NCBI GenBank assembly: GCA_037446355.1
Contig: JBBIIT010000005.1
Location: 39,559 to 103,558 of the forward strand
Source of the DNA: Roseiarcus sp037446355
GTDB taxonomy: Bacteria > Pseudomonadota > Alphaproteobacteria > Rhizobiales > Beijerinckiaceae
Length of the DNA: 64,000 nt
Direction: 5' to 3'
This document shows, in pieces, positions 18,237-26,988 of the stretch; position 1 is the stretch's first letter, and each line of letters opens with the position of its first letter. The position numbers and the translations under genes are program-made. The notes beneath the pieces are model-generated. The model saw only the letters and a list, made by a program, of their open reading frames with translations, was not told the origin of the DNA and ran no database searches.

Positions 18237-19106
18237 TCAAGCGAGGCGCAACGCGGCCACGCCGAAGAGAATCAGCAGCGCGGCGCCGGCGCGCGTGCGC
18301 CCGAACGGCTCGCCGAGCGCGACGACGCCGATGATCGCCGCGAACACGACCGAGCACTCGCGCAGCGCCGCCACGGCGCCAATCGAGGTCTGCGTCATCG
18401 CCCATACGACCATCGCATAGCCGCCGAACGCCGCCGCGCCGCCCATTGCGCCGCGCAGAGGTTCGACAAGGAATTTGCGCGCGGTTCCGGCGCCGCGACG
18501 CAGCAGCACCCACGGCGCGTAGAGCGCGGCCGTCAGCGCGTCGGCCCAGGCGTTATAGGCGAACGCGTGGCTTGCGCTCGGCCCGGCAAGGCGCGCGCCT
18601 TCGCCGTCGACGACCGAATAAATCGCGATGATCACCGAGTTGACGAGCGCGACGAAGATCGTCTCGCGATCGACGCGCCCGTGCGCGAGACCGTTGGCGC
18701 CCATGGTCACGACGCCTGCGACGAGAATCGCGACGCCGGCGAGGCCGAGCGGCCCGGGAATTTCCTGCAAGAACATGGCGGCAATCAATGTCGCGACCAG
18801 CGGCGCGAGGCCGCGCATCAGCGGATAGGCGACCGAGAGATCGGCCGTGCGATAGAGCCGCCCGACCAGCACGAAATAGACAATGTGAATGACCGCAGAG
18901 GCGAGTACGAAGCCCCAGGCGACAGATGCGGGCGCGGGCAGGACCAGCGCGGTCGCGACCGCGAATACGCCGCACCAGAGGCAAACACGGACGGAGGCGA
19001 GGAACTTGTCGGCGCCGCTCTTGACGAGCGAGTTCCAGATTGCGTGCAGCAGCGCCGCGCCGAGCACCGCGGCCAGAACGCCCGTCGTCACTTCACCGTC
19101 CTTCAC
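18237..19106 (-). CDS. EamA-family (DMT) transporter
   Basis: A 289-residue protein with ten predicted membrane helices in two EamA repeats; LRECSVVFAAIIGVVALGEPFGRTR near the C-terminus is the usual second-repeat signature. These carriers export amino acids, nucleotide sugars or other metabolites, and substrate prediction is not reliable. The start is a GTG. It converges on the ArnT-like gene with seven bases between stops and is divergent from ureAB. It therefore interrupts the urease locus on the opposite strand. Confidence 0.85.
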   Translation of the reverse strand: MKDGEVTTGVLAAVLGAALLHAIWNSLVKSGADKFLASVRVCLWCGVFAVATALVLPAPASVAWGFVLASAVIHIVYFVLVGRLYRTADLSVAYPLMRGLAPLVATLIAAMFLQEIPGPLGLAGVAILVAGVVTMGANGLAHGRVDRETIFVALVNSVIIAIYSVVDGEGARLAGPSASHAFAYNAWADALTAALYAPWVLLRRGAGTARKFLVEPLRGAMGGAAAFGGYAMVVWAMTQTSIGAVAALRECSVVFAAIIGVVALGEPFGRTRAGAALLILFGVAALRLA

Positions 19107-19311
19107 GTCCTGTCATAAATCCGCCATCGACGAATTACGCGAAATGCGCGCGTGAGGCTAGCGGGCGCCTTCTCGCGCGGCTTGGCGCCGAGGATTTGGG
19201 CAATCGAGCGTGGATGCCCGCGAGCGATTGCGCATCGCGGAAAAGCCCGTCATTCTGCCTTTTTCGGCGCGCCGCGCCGATGCGGGAGCTTGGGGAAAGG
19301 GCGGCGATCCC

Positions 19312-19932
19312 ATGAATCTGACGCCACGGGAAAAAGACAAATTGTTGATCGCGATGGCGGCGATGGTCGCGCGACGGCGCCTGGAGCGCGGCGTCAAGCT
19401 CAACCACCCGGAAGCGGTGGCGCTCATCACCGATTTCGTCGTCGAGGGCGCGCGCGACGGGCGCAGCGTCGCCGAATTGATGGAGGCGGGCGCGCATGTC
19501 GTCGCCGCCGATCAGGTAATGGATGGCGTCGCCTCGATGATCCACGACATCCAGGTCGAGGCGACGTTCCCGGACGGCACGAAGCTCGTCACCGTGCACA
19601 ACCCGATCCGCGGCGCTGACGACAAGCTGATCCCCGGCGAGACGCTCGCCGAGCCCGGCGAAATCGCAATGAACGAGGGGCGCGAAACGCTGACGCTCGA
19701 CGTCGCCAACACCGGCGACCGGCCGATCCAGGTCGGCTCGCACTATCACTTCTTTGAGACCAACCCGGCGCTGAAGTTCGAACGGGCGAAGGCGCGCGGC
19801 TTTCGGCTCGATATCCCCGCGGGCACGGCGACGCGCTTCGAGCCGGGCCAAAGCCGAACCGTGCGCCTCATCGCGCTCGCAGGCAAACGCCGGGCGATCG
19901 GGTTCAGAGGAGAAGTGATGGGGAAGGTCTAG
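19312..19932 (+). CDS. ureAB: Urease gamma-beta fusion subunit (UreAB)
   Basis: One 206-residue chain holds both small urease subunits. Residues 1-100 are UreA (MNLTPREKDKLLIAMAAMV, LNHPEAVALITDFVVEGARDG, EATFPDGTKLVTVHNPIR). Residues about 105-206 are UreB (IPGETLAEPGEIAMNEGRETLTLDVANTGDRPIQVGSHYHFFE, RLDIPAGTATRFEPGQ). The UreB start methionine is replaced by a short linker, so this is a true in-frame fusion. I take the ATG at 19312, which matches the conserved UreA start, and not the longer frame from 19210. ureC follows 61 bases downstream. Similar fusions are known from Helicobacter and some alphaproteobacteria. Confidence 0.95.
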   Translation: MNLTPREKDKLLIAMAAMVARRRLERGVKLNHPEAVALITDFVVEGARDGRSVAELMEAGAHVVAADQVMDGVASMIHDIQVEATFPDGTKLVTVHNPIRGADDKLIPGETLAEPGEIAMNEGRETLTLDVANTGDRPIQVGSHYHFFETNPALKFERAKARGFRLDIPAGTATRFEPGQSRTVRLIALAGKRRAIGFRGEVMGKV

Positions 19933-19993
19933 CCCCGCCCCGTCCACTGGCGCCCCGCAAATTGGACTAACGAATTCCCGTCACGAGACTCCT

Positions 19994-21730
19994 ATGGCCA
20001 TGTCCCGAAAAAGCCTATCTTCCACTTCTCTCCCCCGCTCCGCCTACGCCGACATGTTCGGCCCGACAAAGGGCGACCGGGTGCGACTCGCCGACACCGA
20101 GCTTTTCATCGAGATCGAAAAGGATTTCACGACCTACGGCGAGGAAGTGAAATTCGGCGGCGGCAAGGTGATCCGGGACGGCATGGGCCAGAGCCAGGCG
20201 ACGCGCGCGAGGGGCGCGGTCGACACCGTCATCACCAACGCGACCATCCTAGATCACTGGGGCGTCGTCAAAGCTGACGTCGCGATCAAGGACGGGCTCA
20301 TTCACGCCATCGGCAAGGCGGGCAACCCCGACATTCAGCCCGGCGTCACCATCGTCATCGGGCCTGGCACGGAGGTGATCGCGGGCGAGGGCAAAATTCT
20401 GACAGCCGGCGGCTTTGACACTCACATCCATTTCATCTGCCCGCAGCAGATCGAGGAGGCGCTGATGTCGGGCGTCACCTCGATGCTGGGCGGCGGCACC
20501 GGCCCCGCGACCGGCACCTTCGCCACTACCTGCACGCCGGGGCCGTGGCACATCGCGCGCATGATCGAGGCCGCCGATGATTTTCCCATGAATCTCGGCT
20601 TTGCCGGCAAGGGCAACGCCTCCAGGCCCGCCGCGCTCGTCGAGCAGATCGCCGCCGGCGCCTGCGCGCTGAAACTGCACGAGGACTGGGGCACGACGCC
20701 GGCGGCGATCGACAATTGCCTGTCGGTCGCCGACGATCACGACATACAGGTAATGATCCATACCGACACGCTCAACGAATCCGGCTTCGTCGAGGACACG
20801 ATCAAGGCTTTCAAAGGCCGCACCATTCACGCATTCCACACCGAGGGCGCGGGCGGCGGCCACGCGCCCGACATCATCCGCGTCGCGTCCCTGAGCAACG
20901 TGCTGCCGTCCTCGACCAACCCGACGCGCCCCTACACGCGCAACACGCTCGACGAACATCTGGACATGCTGATGGTGTGTCATCATCTCGACGGTTCGAT
21001 CCCTGAGGATCTCGCCTTCGCCGAGAGCCGCATCCGCAAGGAGACGATCGCCGCCGAGGACATCCTGCACGACCTCGGCGCGCTGTCGATGATGTCGAGC
21101 GACAGTCAGGCGATGGGCCGCGTCGGCGAGGTCATCATCCGCACCTGGCAGACGGCGGACAAGATGAAGCGCCAGCGCGGCGCGCTGGCGGGCGACGGCC
21201 CGCGCAACGACAATTTTCGCGTCAAGCGCTACATCGCCAAATACACGATCAATCCCGCCATCGCGCATGGGGTCTCCCGACACATCGGCTCGGTCGAGAA
21301 GGGCAAGCTCGCCGATCTCGTACTGTGGACCCCGGCTTTCTTCGGCGTGAAACCCGATCTCGTCATCAAGGGCGGCGTCATCGCCGCCGCCGCGATGGGC
21401 GATCCCAACGCCTCGATCCCTACGCCGCAGCCGGTCCACTATCGCAATATGTTCGGCGCCTATGGCCGCTCGCGCACCGGGTCGTCTCTGACCTTCGTTT
21501 CCCGCGCCGCGGTCGAGGGCAAGCTCGCGACGAAGCTGAAAGTCCAGAAGCGACTGGTCGCGGTCGAGAACACGCGCGGCGGCATCGACAAGAAATCGCT
21601 GGTGTATAACGGCGCGACCCCAGCAATCACGGTCGATCCCGAAACTTACGCGGTGACGGCGGACGGCGAGCTGCTGACCTGTGAGCCCGCCGACAAGCTG
21701 CCGATGGCGCAGCGATATTTCCTGTTCTGA
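19994..21730 (+). CDS. ureC: Urease alpha subunit (catalytic)
   Basis: A 578-residue nickel amidohydrolase that splits urea to ammonia and carbamate. The metal-ligand motif FDTHIHFICPQQ is near residue 145. The carbamylated lysine lies in CALKLHEDWGTTP near 228. HTDTLNESGFVEDT and FHTEGAGGGHAPD follow, and the mobile-flap cysteine is in LMVCHHLD near 330. All catalytic residues I can check are present, so the enzyme should be active if nickel is inserted. The N-terminus is slightly longer than usual; the third residue is an alternative Met. No ureEFG follow. Confidence 0.97.
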   Translation: MAMSRKSLSSTSLPRSAYADMFGPTKGDRVRLADTELFIEIEKDFTTYGEEVKFGGGKVIRDGMGQSQATRARGAVDTVITNATILDHWGVVKADVAIKDGLIHAIGKAGNPDIQPGVTIVIGPGTEVIAGEGKILTAGGFDTHIHFICPQQIEEALMSGVTSMLGGGTGPATGTFATTCTPGPWHIARMIEAADDFPMNLGFAGKGNASRPAALVEQIAAGACALKLHEDWGTTPAAIDNCLSVADDHDIQVMIHTDTLNESGFVEDTIKAFKGRTIHAFHTEGAGGGHAPDIIRVASLSNVLPSSTNPTRPYTRNTLDEHLDMLMVCHHLDGSIPEDLAFAESRIRKETIAAEDILHDLGALSMMSSDSQAMGRVGEVIIRTWQTADKMKRQRGALAGDGPRNDNFRVKRYIAKYTINPAIAHGVSRHIGSVEKGKLADLVLWTPAFFGVKPDLVIKGGVIAAAAMGDPNASIPTPQPVHYRNMFGAYGRSRTGSSLTFVSRAAVEGKLATKLKVQKRLVAVENTRGGIDKKSLVYNGATPAITVDPETYAVTADGELLTCEPADKLPMAQRYFLF

Positions 21731-21840
21731 GCGGTGCGCCCGAAAGCGCGTTCCGCGGTTGGCGCGCGTTGACCGGCCGCGTCGATTGTGCAGGACTGGC
21801 GTAATTTCTATCGCCCCAAGAGCGGATTCGGAGGAACTCC

Positions 21841-22638
21841 ATGAGCGATTCGGTGTTGTTGGAGCGTGATGGCGGCGTCGCGATCGTGACCCTCAACCGC
21901 CCGGACCGGCTCAACAGTTTTTCGACCGAGATGACGAGCCGGCTGATGGCGATCCTCGTCGAACTCGAAAATGACGCGAGCTGCCGTGCGATCCTGCTGA
22001 CGGGGGCCGGGCGCGGCTTTTGCGCCGGGCAGGATCTGTCCGAACGCTCGGTCGCCCCCGGCGGCGCGTCGCCGAAGGTCGACGTCGGCCACAGCATCGA
22101 GACGAGGTTCAATCCCCTGGTGCGCAAATTGCGCGGAATCGCTAAGCCGATCGTCGTCGCGGTCAATGGCGTCGCGGCCGGCGCCGGCGCGAATATCGCG
22201 CTGCAAGGCGACATCGTGCTGGCGGCCAAATCCGCGCGCTTCATTCAAAGCTTCGTCAAGATCGGCCTCATGCCCGATTGCGGCGGCACATGGTCGTTGA
22301 CGCATCTGCTCGGCGAGGCGCGCGCCAAGGCTTTGGCGATGCTGGCCGAGCCGCTGAGCGCGGAAAAGGCCGAGCAATGGGGTTTGATCTGGAAGACGGT
22401 GGACGACGCCGAACTGATGGGCGAAGCGCGCCGGCTCGCCGCGCATCTGGCCTCGCAGCCCGCCGCCGCGCTCGCCGCGATCAAACAGGCCGTGCGCCGT
22501 GCGACCAGCTCCGGCATGGACGAGGCGCTCGACCACGAGCGCGACGCGCAGCGCGAACTTGGATATTCCGACGATTTCGCCGAGGGCGTCGCGGCCTTCA
22601 TGGAAAAGCGGGCGCCCCAATTCGGCGCCAAGCGTTGA
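21841..22638 (+). CDS. Enoyl-CoA hydratase/isomerase, PaaG-like
   Basis: A 265-residue crotonase-fold enzyme. AILLTGAGRGFCAGQDLSER forms the first oxyanion loop and VAVNGVAAGAGANIALQGDIVLAA the second. FVKIGLMPDCGGTWSLTHLLG carries the aspartate seen in PaaG-type epoxyphenylacetyl-CoA isomerases. Phenylacetate degradation is the best named match, but no other paa genes are near, so it could act on another acyl-CoA. A strong GGAGG lies seven bases before the ATG. Confidence 0.85.
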   Translation: MSDSVLLERDGGVAIVTLNRPDRLNSFSTEMTSRLMAILVELENDASCRAILLTGAGRGFCAGQDLSERSVAPGGASPKVDVGHSIETRFNPLVRKLRGIAKPIVVAVNGVAAGAGANIALQGDIVLAAKSARFIQSFVKIGLMPDCGGTWSLTHLLGEARAKALAMLAEPLSAEKAEQWGLIWKTVDDAELMGEARRLAAHLASQPAAALAAIKQAVRRATSSGMDEALDHERDAQRELGYSDDFAEGVAAFMEKRAPQFGAKR

Positions 22639-22712
22639 GGCGACGCTGGGGCGCGACGGCGCCGCGCACACGCCTTCGTGATTCGTGACAGGTAACAAAT
22701 CGGGGAGTATGC

Positions 22713-22742
22713 TTGACACAAATGGACGCGCGAATTCGCGCG
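22713..22742 (+). promoter_or_regulatory. TTGACA box followed by a 16-base perfect palindrome
   Basis: TTGACA at 22713-22718 matches a -35 box. Eight bases later comes the perfect palindrome CGCGCGAATTCGCGCG (22727-22742), where the spacer and -10 would be. The DUF2189 gene starts 68 bases further on. The arrangement is what an operator overlapping a promoter looks like, but no -10 hexamer is obvious. Confidence 0.4.
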
Positions 22743-22809
22743 ACGCCGAGTCCCGATCGAGACTGACGCCCGCGAACGTTCGCGCCAACGCGACCGAATG
22801 GAGGTTGTC

Positions 22810-23745
22810 ATGTCCTTCCTGTCGAGCTTTCACGTTTATGCGGCGTCCGACGCGGCCGTTCCGACGCCGCAGGTGCGAAGCATCGGCGTCCGTGACGCTT
22901 TCGCCGCTTTGGCGGAGGGTTTCGACGATTTTCTCGCCATGCCCTCGCATTTGGTTTTCCTCGGGCTTTTTTATGTGTTGGCGGGCCTCGTGCTGGGCTC
23001 GATGAGCTCGTTCACCGGCGCTCTGCACTTGCTGTTCCCGATCGCGGCCGGTTTCGCGCTGGTGGGCCCGTTCGTGGCGATCGGCCTATACGAGATGAGC
23101 CGACGCCGTGAGCTTGGCGCGAAGGTTGAATGGCGCGACGCGTTCGCGGTGGCGCGCTCGCCCGCGTTGCCGGCGATTGCAGCGCTCGGCTTGCTGCTGA
23201 CCGCCATTTTCGCGGCCTGGATCGCCTCGGCCGAGGCTCTCTATCAAGGGCTCTACGGGGCGAACCCGCCGCCGTCAGGCTGGCTCTTTGTTAATGACGT
23301 CGTGACGAGTTCGCGCGGGCTTTGGTTGATCGGGCTCGGGGGCGCCGTCGGCTTCGTTTTCGCTGCGCTCGCTTTGTGCGTCAGCGTCGTCAGTTTTCCG
23401 CTCCTGCTCGACCGCGACGCCGGGCTGCTGGCCGCGATCGGCGCGTCGCTCCGGGTCGCGGCTCGCAATCCGCTCGCGGTCGCGGCCTGGGGGCTGATCG
23501 TAGCGGCGCTGCTTGTCGCGGGTTCGCTGCCGCTGTTCGTCGGTCTGGCCGTCGTCATGCCTGTTCTCGGGCATGGAACCTGGAGGTTCTATCGGCGCGC
23601 GATTGTGCGCGATCCCGCGCACGAACATCCCGTCGAATGGCCGAGGCAGCGTCTCGGACGCCCCGACGGCTTCTACGCTTCGCCGCATTCGGTCCTGTTC
23701 CCCTGGTCGACCGGCGCGAAGCCGCCTCGGAACGCGAACAGGTGA
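22810..23745 (+). CDS. DUF2189 integral membrane protein
   Basis: A 311-residue protein with about six transmembrane segments (for example LVFLGLFYVLAGLVLG, LLFPIAAGFALVGPFVAIGL, LWLIGLGGAVGFVFAALAL). The order and the FALVGPFVAIGLYEMSRR motif match DUF2189, sometimes placed near cytochrome-oxidase-type subunits; function is unknown. The ATG at 22810 is preferred over the one at 22798 because GGAGG at 22800-22804 sits right before it. The C-terminal tail is hydrophilic and Arg/Pro-rich. Confidence 0.75.
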   Translation: MSFLSSFHVYAASDAAVPTPQVRSIGVRDAFAALAEGFDDFLAMPSHLVFLGLFYVLAGLVLGSMSSFTGALHLLFPIAAGFALVGPFVAIGLYEMSRRRELGAKVEWRDAFAVARSPALPAIAALGLLLTAIFAAWIASAEALYQGLYGANPPPSGWLFVNDVVTSSRGLWLIGLGGAVGFVFAALALCVSVVSFPLLLDRDAGLLAAIGASLRVAARNPLAVAAWGLIVAALLVAGSLPLFVGLAVVMPVLGHGTWRFYRRAIVRDPAHEHPVEWPRQRLGRPDGFYASPHSVLFPWSTGAKPPRNANR

Positions 23746-23761
23746 GCGAACTCAGGGGCCT

Positions 23762-24133
23762 TTAGCGCGCGCGGGTCCAGACGACCGTCTTGCAGATCCA
23801 GCCGCCCAGCACACAGCCGGCGGTCGTCAGTCCGTCGCCCTGCAGGGTCATTTTGCCTGTGTATTCTTTGCCGTCGTCCGGGTTGAAGGCGGCGCCCGCC
23901 CAGGCGCCGTCCCCGCTCGGCTTCATGTCGTAGAATACGCGCTGGCCGATCTTGGCCGGGCCCGACGGGTCTTTGAGCCAGGTGACAATTCCGCAGAGCG
24001 CGCCGCCGCAGGGCGAAAAGCGCACCTTGGCTTTGCCGTCGACCCGCGCCCACTCGCCAACGACGTCGCCCGCCGACGCCGCCGGCGCCGATGCGACAAC
24101 AAACGTCGCGGCGATCGCAATCTTCAGCCACAT
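23762..24133 (-). CDS. DUF2147 secreted protein
   Basis: A 123-residue exported protein. The signal peptide is WLKIAIAATFVVASAPAASA, cleaved probably after ASA. The mature part starts DVVGEWARVDGKAKVRFSPCGGALCGIVTWLKDP and ends with GCVLGGWICKTVVWTR, the typical DUF2147 pattern with paired cysteines that may form disulfides. Function is unknown; members are small periplasmic beta-rich proteins. The ATG at 24133 has a good GGGAGGAAG site, so the longer frame to 24223 is rejected. It converges with the DUF2189 gene. Confidence 0.85.
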   Translation of the reverse strand: MWLKIAIAATFVVASAPAASAGDVVGEWARVDGKAKVRFSPCGGALCGIVTWLKDPSGPAKIGQRVFYDMKPSGDGAWAGAAFNPDDGKEYTGKMTLQGDGLTTAGCVLGGWICKTVVWTRAR

Positions 24134-24197
24134 GGCTTCCTCCCGTTCGGGCGGCTGCGCGCCCGGGAACGGATTTGGCGGCAAAGGCGCCGACGCG

Positions 24198-24815
24198 TCA
24201 AGCGCGCGGCGCCGTTTCTCCAACCGCCCAGCGGGGTGCGTAGCCCGCCCGCAGCGCGGCCAGAATCGCGGGGGGCGTCAACGCCTCGACGGTCCCGCGC
24301 GCGGGTCGCGCGATTGGCGCGCCATAGCCTCGAAATGACCAGGGCAGCAGCGAGCCGCCTCGCACCGCCAACGCGCTCGCCGCGCGCGCGATCATCGCGC
24401 CGTCGGGCAACGTCGAGATTTCGACCGCATGGGTTCGCTTGGCGCCCTCGAACAGGCGCTCGGCGTGCAGGCGCGCGTCCATTTCGGGCGCGGCGCGAGC
24501 GCCCATCGCTCGTTGAAAGGCCAGCGCCTCGATCCGCCGGCATTCGAAACAGGGGCGATGCCCGGCCGCCAGCGCGGTTACTTCATCGAGAAAAAACAAC
24601 TGGGTGTAGCGCGGCCCCCAAACCTCGAGCCGTCGCTGCTTGAACTCACAAAGGCAGCAGATCCATTGCTTCGAGGCCCAGCGCCGCCGTCCCAGCGTCT
24701 TATCTGAATTGTGGAAGCGCCCGCCACGGTTGCCCATCAGCGTCCCGCGCGCGGAATTGGCGAGGAGATCGCCGAACGGATCAACGCGATTTGGCAGCGG
24801 ACGGGCCGCGCTCAC
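24198..24815 (-). CDS. Conserved unknown protein with two CxxC pairs
   Basis: A 205-residue soluble protein that I do not recognise by name. The central block RGTLMGNRGGRFH ... RRWASKQWICCLCEFKQRRLEVWGP ... TALAAGHRPCFECRRIEAL is dense in Trp, Arg and Cys. The CCLC and CFEC pairs, about 40 residues apart, could bind one zinc. The LAAGHRPCFECRR segment recalls the second half of the Ada metal-binding domain (AAGxRPCKRC), which is a weak resemblance. The GTG at 24815 overlaps the stop of the L,D-transpeptidase gene as GTGA, giving probable coupling. Function is unknown. Confidence 0.7.
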   Translation of the reverse strand: MSAARPLPNRVDPFGDLLANSARGTLMGNRGGRFHNSDKTLGRRRWASKQWICCLCEFKQRRLEVWGPRYTQLFFLDEVTALAAGHRPCFECRRIEALAFQRAMGARAAPEMDARLHAERLFEGAKRTHAVEISTLPDGAMIARAASALAVRGGSLLPWSFRGYGAPIARPARGTVEALTPPAILAALRAGYAPRWAVGETAPRA

Positions 24816-26218
24816 TGTATCGGCGTCGCGGGCGCCGGCGGAGCGGCGGCGGCTTCGGCGTTCGCAACCGAAGCGCCGTCGATTCCATAGACGTCGTTGC
24901 GGAAATTGGCGCGGCCATCCCCATTGGCCCATCCGGTGAGATAGACCCAAATCACCGGCACGGGCCTCGCAAGGCGGATGTCGTAGCGCTCGGCGCCCTT
25001 GACCTTGTCGAGCAGCGCCGCCTTGTCCCAGGCCCCTGCGGGCGCGCCGGGCGTGCCCTCAAGCAACCACGTCGCGTAGTCGTAAACGCCCTGCACGCGC
25101 ACGCAGCCGTGGCTCAGAAAGCGGAAGTCGCGTCCAAAGAGCGCCTTGCCCGGCGTGTCGTGCATGTAGACCGCGAGCTTGTTGGGCATCCCGATGCGGA
25201 TCGAGCCGAGCGAATTGCCGGCGCCGGAGTCCTGTCGAAGCGTGTAGTTGACGGCGCGGTTGGTGCTCCAGTCGATCGACTTCGGATCGACTTCTTTGCC
25301 CGAGGCGTCGAGGATGCGGATCTTCGAGCGCGCGAGATAGCCCGGATCCTTGTGCATCTTCGGAATGATCTCTTTCTTGATGATCGAAGTCGGCACGGTC
25401 CAGGTCGGATTGAGATTGATGACCGAAATATGGGCCGCGATCTCCGGCGAGGGATGTTCGGGGTCGCCCACAATCGCGACATAGCGATGCGCGACGCGGC
25501 CATTTTCGACCGCCTCGACCGCGGTCGAGGGCAGGTTGACGACGACATATCGGTCGGCGAACTCGAAATTGACGTTGGCGAGCCGCTGCGCGCTGGCGAC
25601 GAGCTGCGAATGGCGCGTCTCGGCCGATACGTCGATCGCCTTCAACGTCGCGCCGACGACGAGGCCGGTCTGGCGCAGGCCCATGCGGCCCTGGAAGCGC
25701 TTCACCGCCGCGGTGAGTTCGGAGCTCCATTGGTCGGCCGCCGGTCCCGCCGTCGCTTCGGCGGCGTCGAGATCGCCCTCGATCGCCAGCCGCTTGCGCA
25801 AGTTGGCGACCGCAGGGCCTTTCGCGCCGGGGCGCAGCGCGATGATGTCGGTCGGCCAACCGCCGGCCGCGACGATATCCGCGTATCGCTCGGCGGCTTT
25901 CGAGGTCGCGAAAAACGTGCCCGGCTGGAATGTTGGCTCCGGGTCGGTCGAAAGCGCGGTTTCCAATGGCGGGGGCGGAGGCGGCGGTTTTCGCTTCGGC
26001 TTGTCCGGCTTGGCGTCGACCGGGATCGGCGCGCCGGCCGGGGGCGTTGCGCCCGATGTCGGCGTCGGGTTTGCCGTCGGGACTAGAGCCGGCGTCGGGG
26101 CTGGCGCGACGAAAGGCGTCGGCGTGGGCGCCGGGTTAGACGCCGGCGCGGTCTGCGCCCGAGCGCCGCCGAGGCTCAAGGCGAGGCCGAGCAGCCCGCC
26201 GACAACGAAAATGCGCAA
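24812..26218 (-). CDS. L,D-transpeptidase of the YcbB/LdtD type
   Basis: A 468-residue periplasmic enzyme that makes 3-3 crosslinks in peptidoglycan or links proteins to it. A signal peptide (RIFVVGGLLGLALSLGGARA) is followed by a long Pro/Ala/Thr-rich low-complexity spacer to about residue 90. A peptidoglycan-binding-like helical region (LRPGAKGPAVANLRKRL, about 130-190) is next. The YkuD catalytic domain has FRFLSHGCVRVQG with the nucleophilic cysteine near residue 371. All catalytic residues are present. Its stop overlaps the start of the unknown double-CxxC gene. Confidence 0.92.
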   Translation of the reverse strand: MRIFVVGGLLGLALSLGGARAQTAPASNPAPTPTPFVAPAPTPALVPTANPTPTSGATPPAGAPIPVDAKPDKPKRKPPPPPPPLETALSTDPEPTFQPGTFFATSKAAERYADIVAAGGWPTDIIALRPGAKGPAVANLRKRLAIEGDLDAAEATAGPAADQWSSELTAAVKRFQGRMGLRQTGLVVGATLKAIDVSAETRHSQLVASAQRLANVNFEFADRYVVVNLPSTAVEAVENGRVAHRYVAIVGDPEHPSPEIAAHISVINLNPTWTVPTSIIKKEIIPKMHKDPGYLARSKIRILDASGKEVDPKSIDWSTNRAVNYTLRQDSGAGNSLGSIRIGMPNKLAVYMHDTPGKALFGRDFRFLSHGCVRVQGVYDYATWLLEGTPGAPAGAWDKAALLDKVKGAERYDIRLARPVPVIWVYLTGWANGDGRANFRNDVYGIDGASVANAEAAAAPPAPATPIQ

Positions 26219-26313
26219 TTTGAAAATCTCTTCCGCACCGGCGCTCGAGGGCGCTTCACAAAGTCCTAACCATAAGAGGGTTACTAAATCCCCACAAAGG
26301 CTTTCTTGCGGCT

Positions 26314-26988
26314 TCAGGCTTGGCCGACGAGCACGATATGCAGCCGCCTTGGCCCGTGCGCGCCGAACAACAGCGTCTGTTCGATGTCGGCCGAGCGCGA
26401 AGGTCCGGTGACGAAATTCAGCGTCCTCGGCGTCCCGCCCGCTCCGTAGGCGCCGCGCAGCTTGGCGAAAACGCCCTCCATGTCCGCCACAACGTCCCCA
26501 GCGAACAGCACAACAATGTGATTGTCGGGCAGGAAGTTGAGAGTCGTCGGATTGTCGGCGCCCGAGGCGAGCGCAAGCGTGCCGGTTTCGGCGATGGCGC
26601 CGTAGGCGGCGCTGACCGCGTTGAGATCGTGGCCGTCCGAGGCGCCATGCAGGATTTCGAGCGAAGTCGCGCGCCAGTCCATCGCCGCCAGACGCGGGTC
26701 CGAGCCCATGCGCAGGGTCGCCGGCAAGTTGCCTTCGCGCAGGTAGCGCGCGATTTCGGCCGGCGCGTCGTCGGGCGAGGCGACTTCGGCGAGCGTCGCC
26801 GCGGCGCGCAAGGCCTCGGCTCTGAAAGTCGCAAGACGCGCTGCGGCGTCGCCCTGGCCGCGCGCGGGAATGATTCCGGCGGGCGCTTGTTCCAGCCGCG
26901 CGGCGACGGCGGCCCGGCGCGGCGCCTCGGCGCCCGAGACTTGCAGCGAGCGGCGCACGGAGGCGAAAATGTCGTCGCGCGCGCTCAC
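26314..26988 (-). CDS. lutC: LutC/YkgG-type LUD-domain protein
   Basis: Third component of the LutABC L-lactate oxidation complex. The 224-residue chain ends with the LUD-domain features ETGTLALASGADNPTTLNFLPDNHIVVL and GPSRSADIEQTLLFGAHGPRRLHIVL. The GTG at 26988 overlaps the stop of lutB as GTGA, which I prefer to the ATG at 27015 that would give nine extra basic residues and a longer overlap. It is the last gene of lutA-lutB-lutC. Confidence 0.92.
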   Translation of the reverse strand: MSARDDIFASVRRSLQVSGAEAPRRAAVAARLEQAPAGIIPARGQGDAAARLATFRAEALRAAATLAEVASPDDAPAEIARYLREGNLPATLRMGSDPRLAAMDWRATSLEILHGASDGHDLNAVSAAYGAIAETGTLALASGADNPTTLNFLPDNHIVVLFAGDVVADMEGVFAKLRGAYGAGGTPRTLNFVTGPSRSADIEQTLLFGAHGPRRLHIVLVGQA

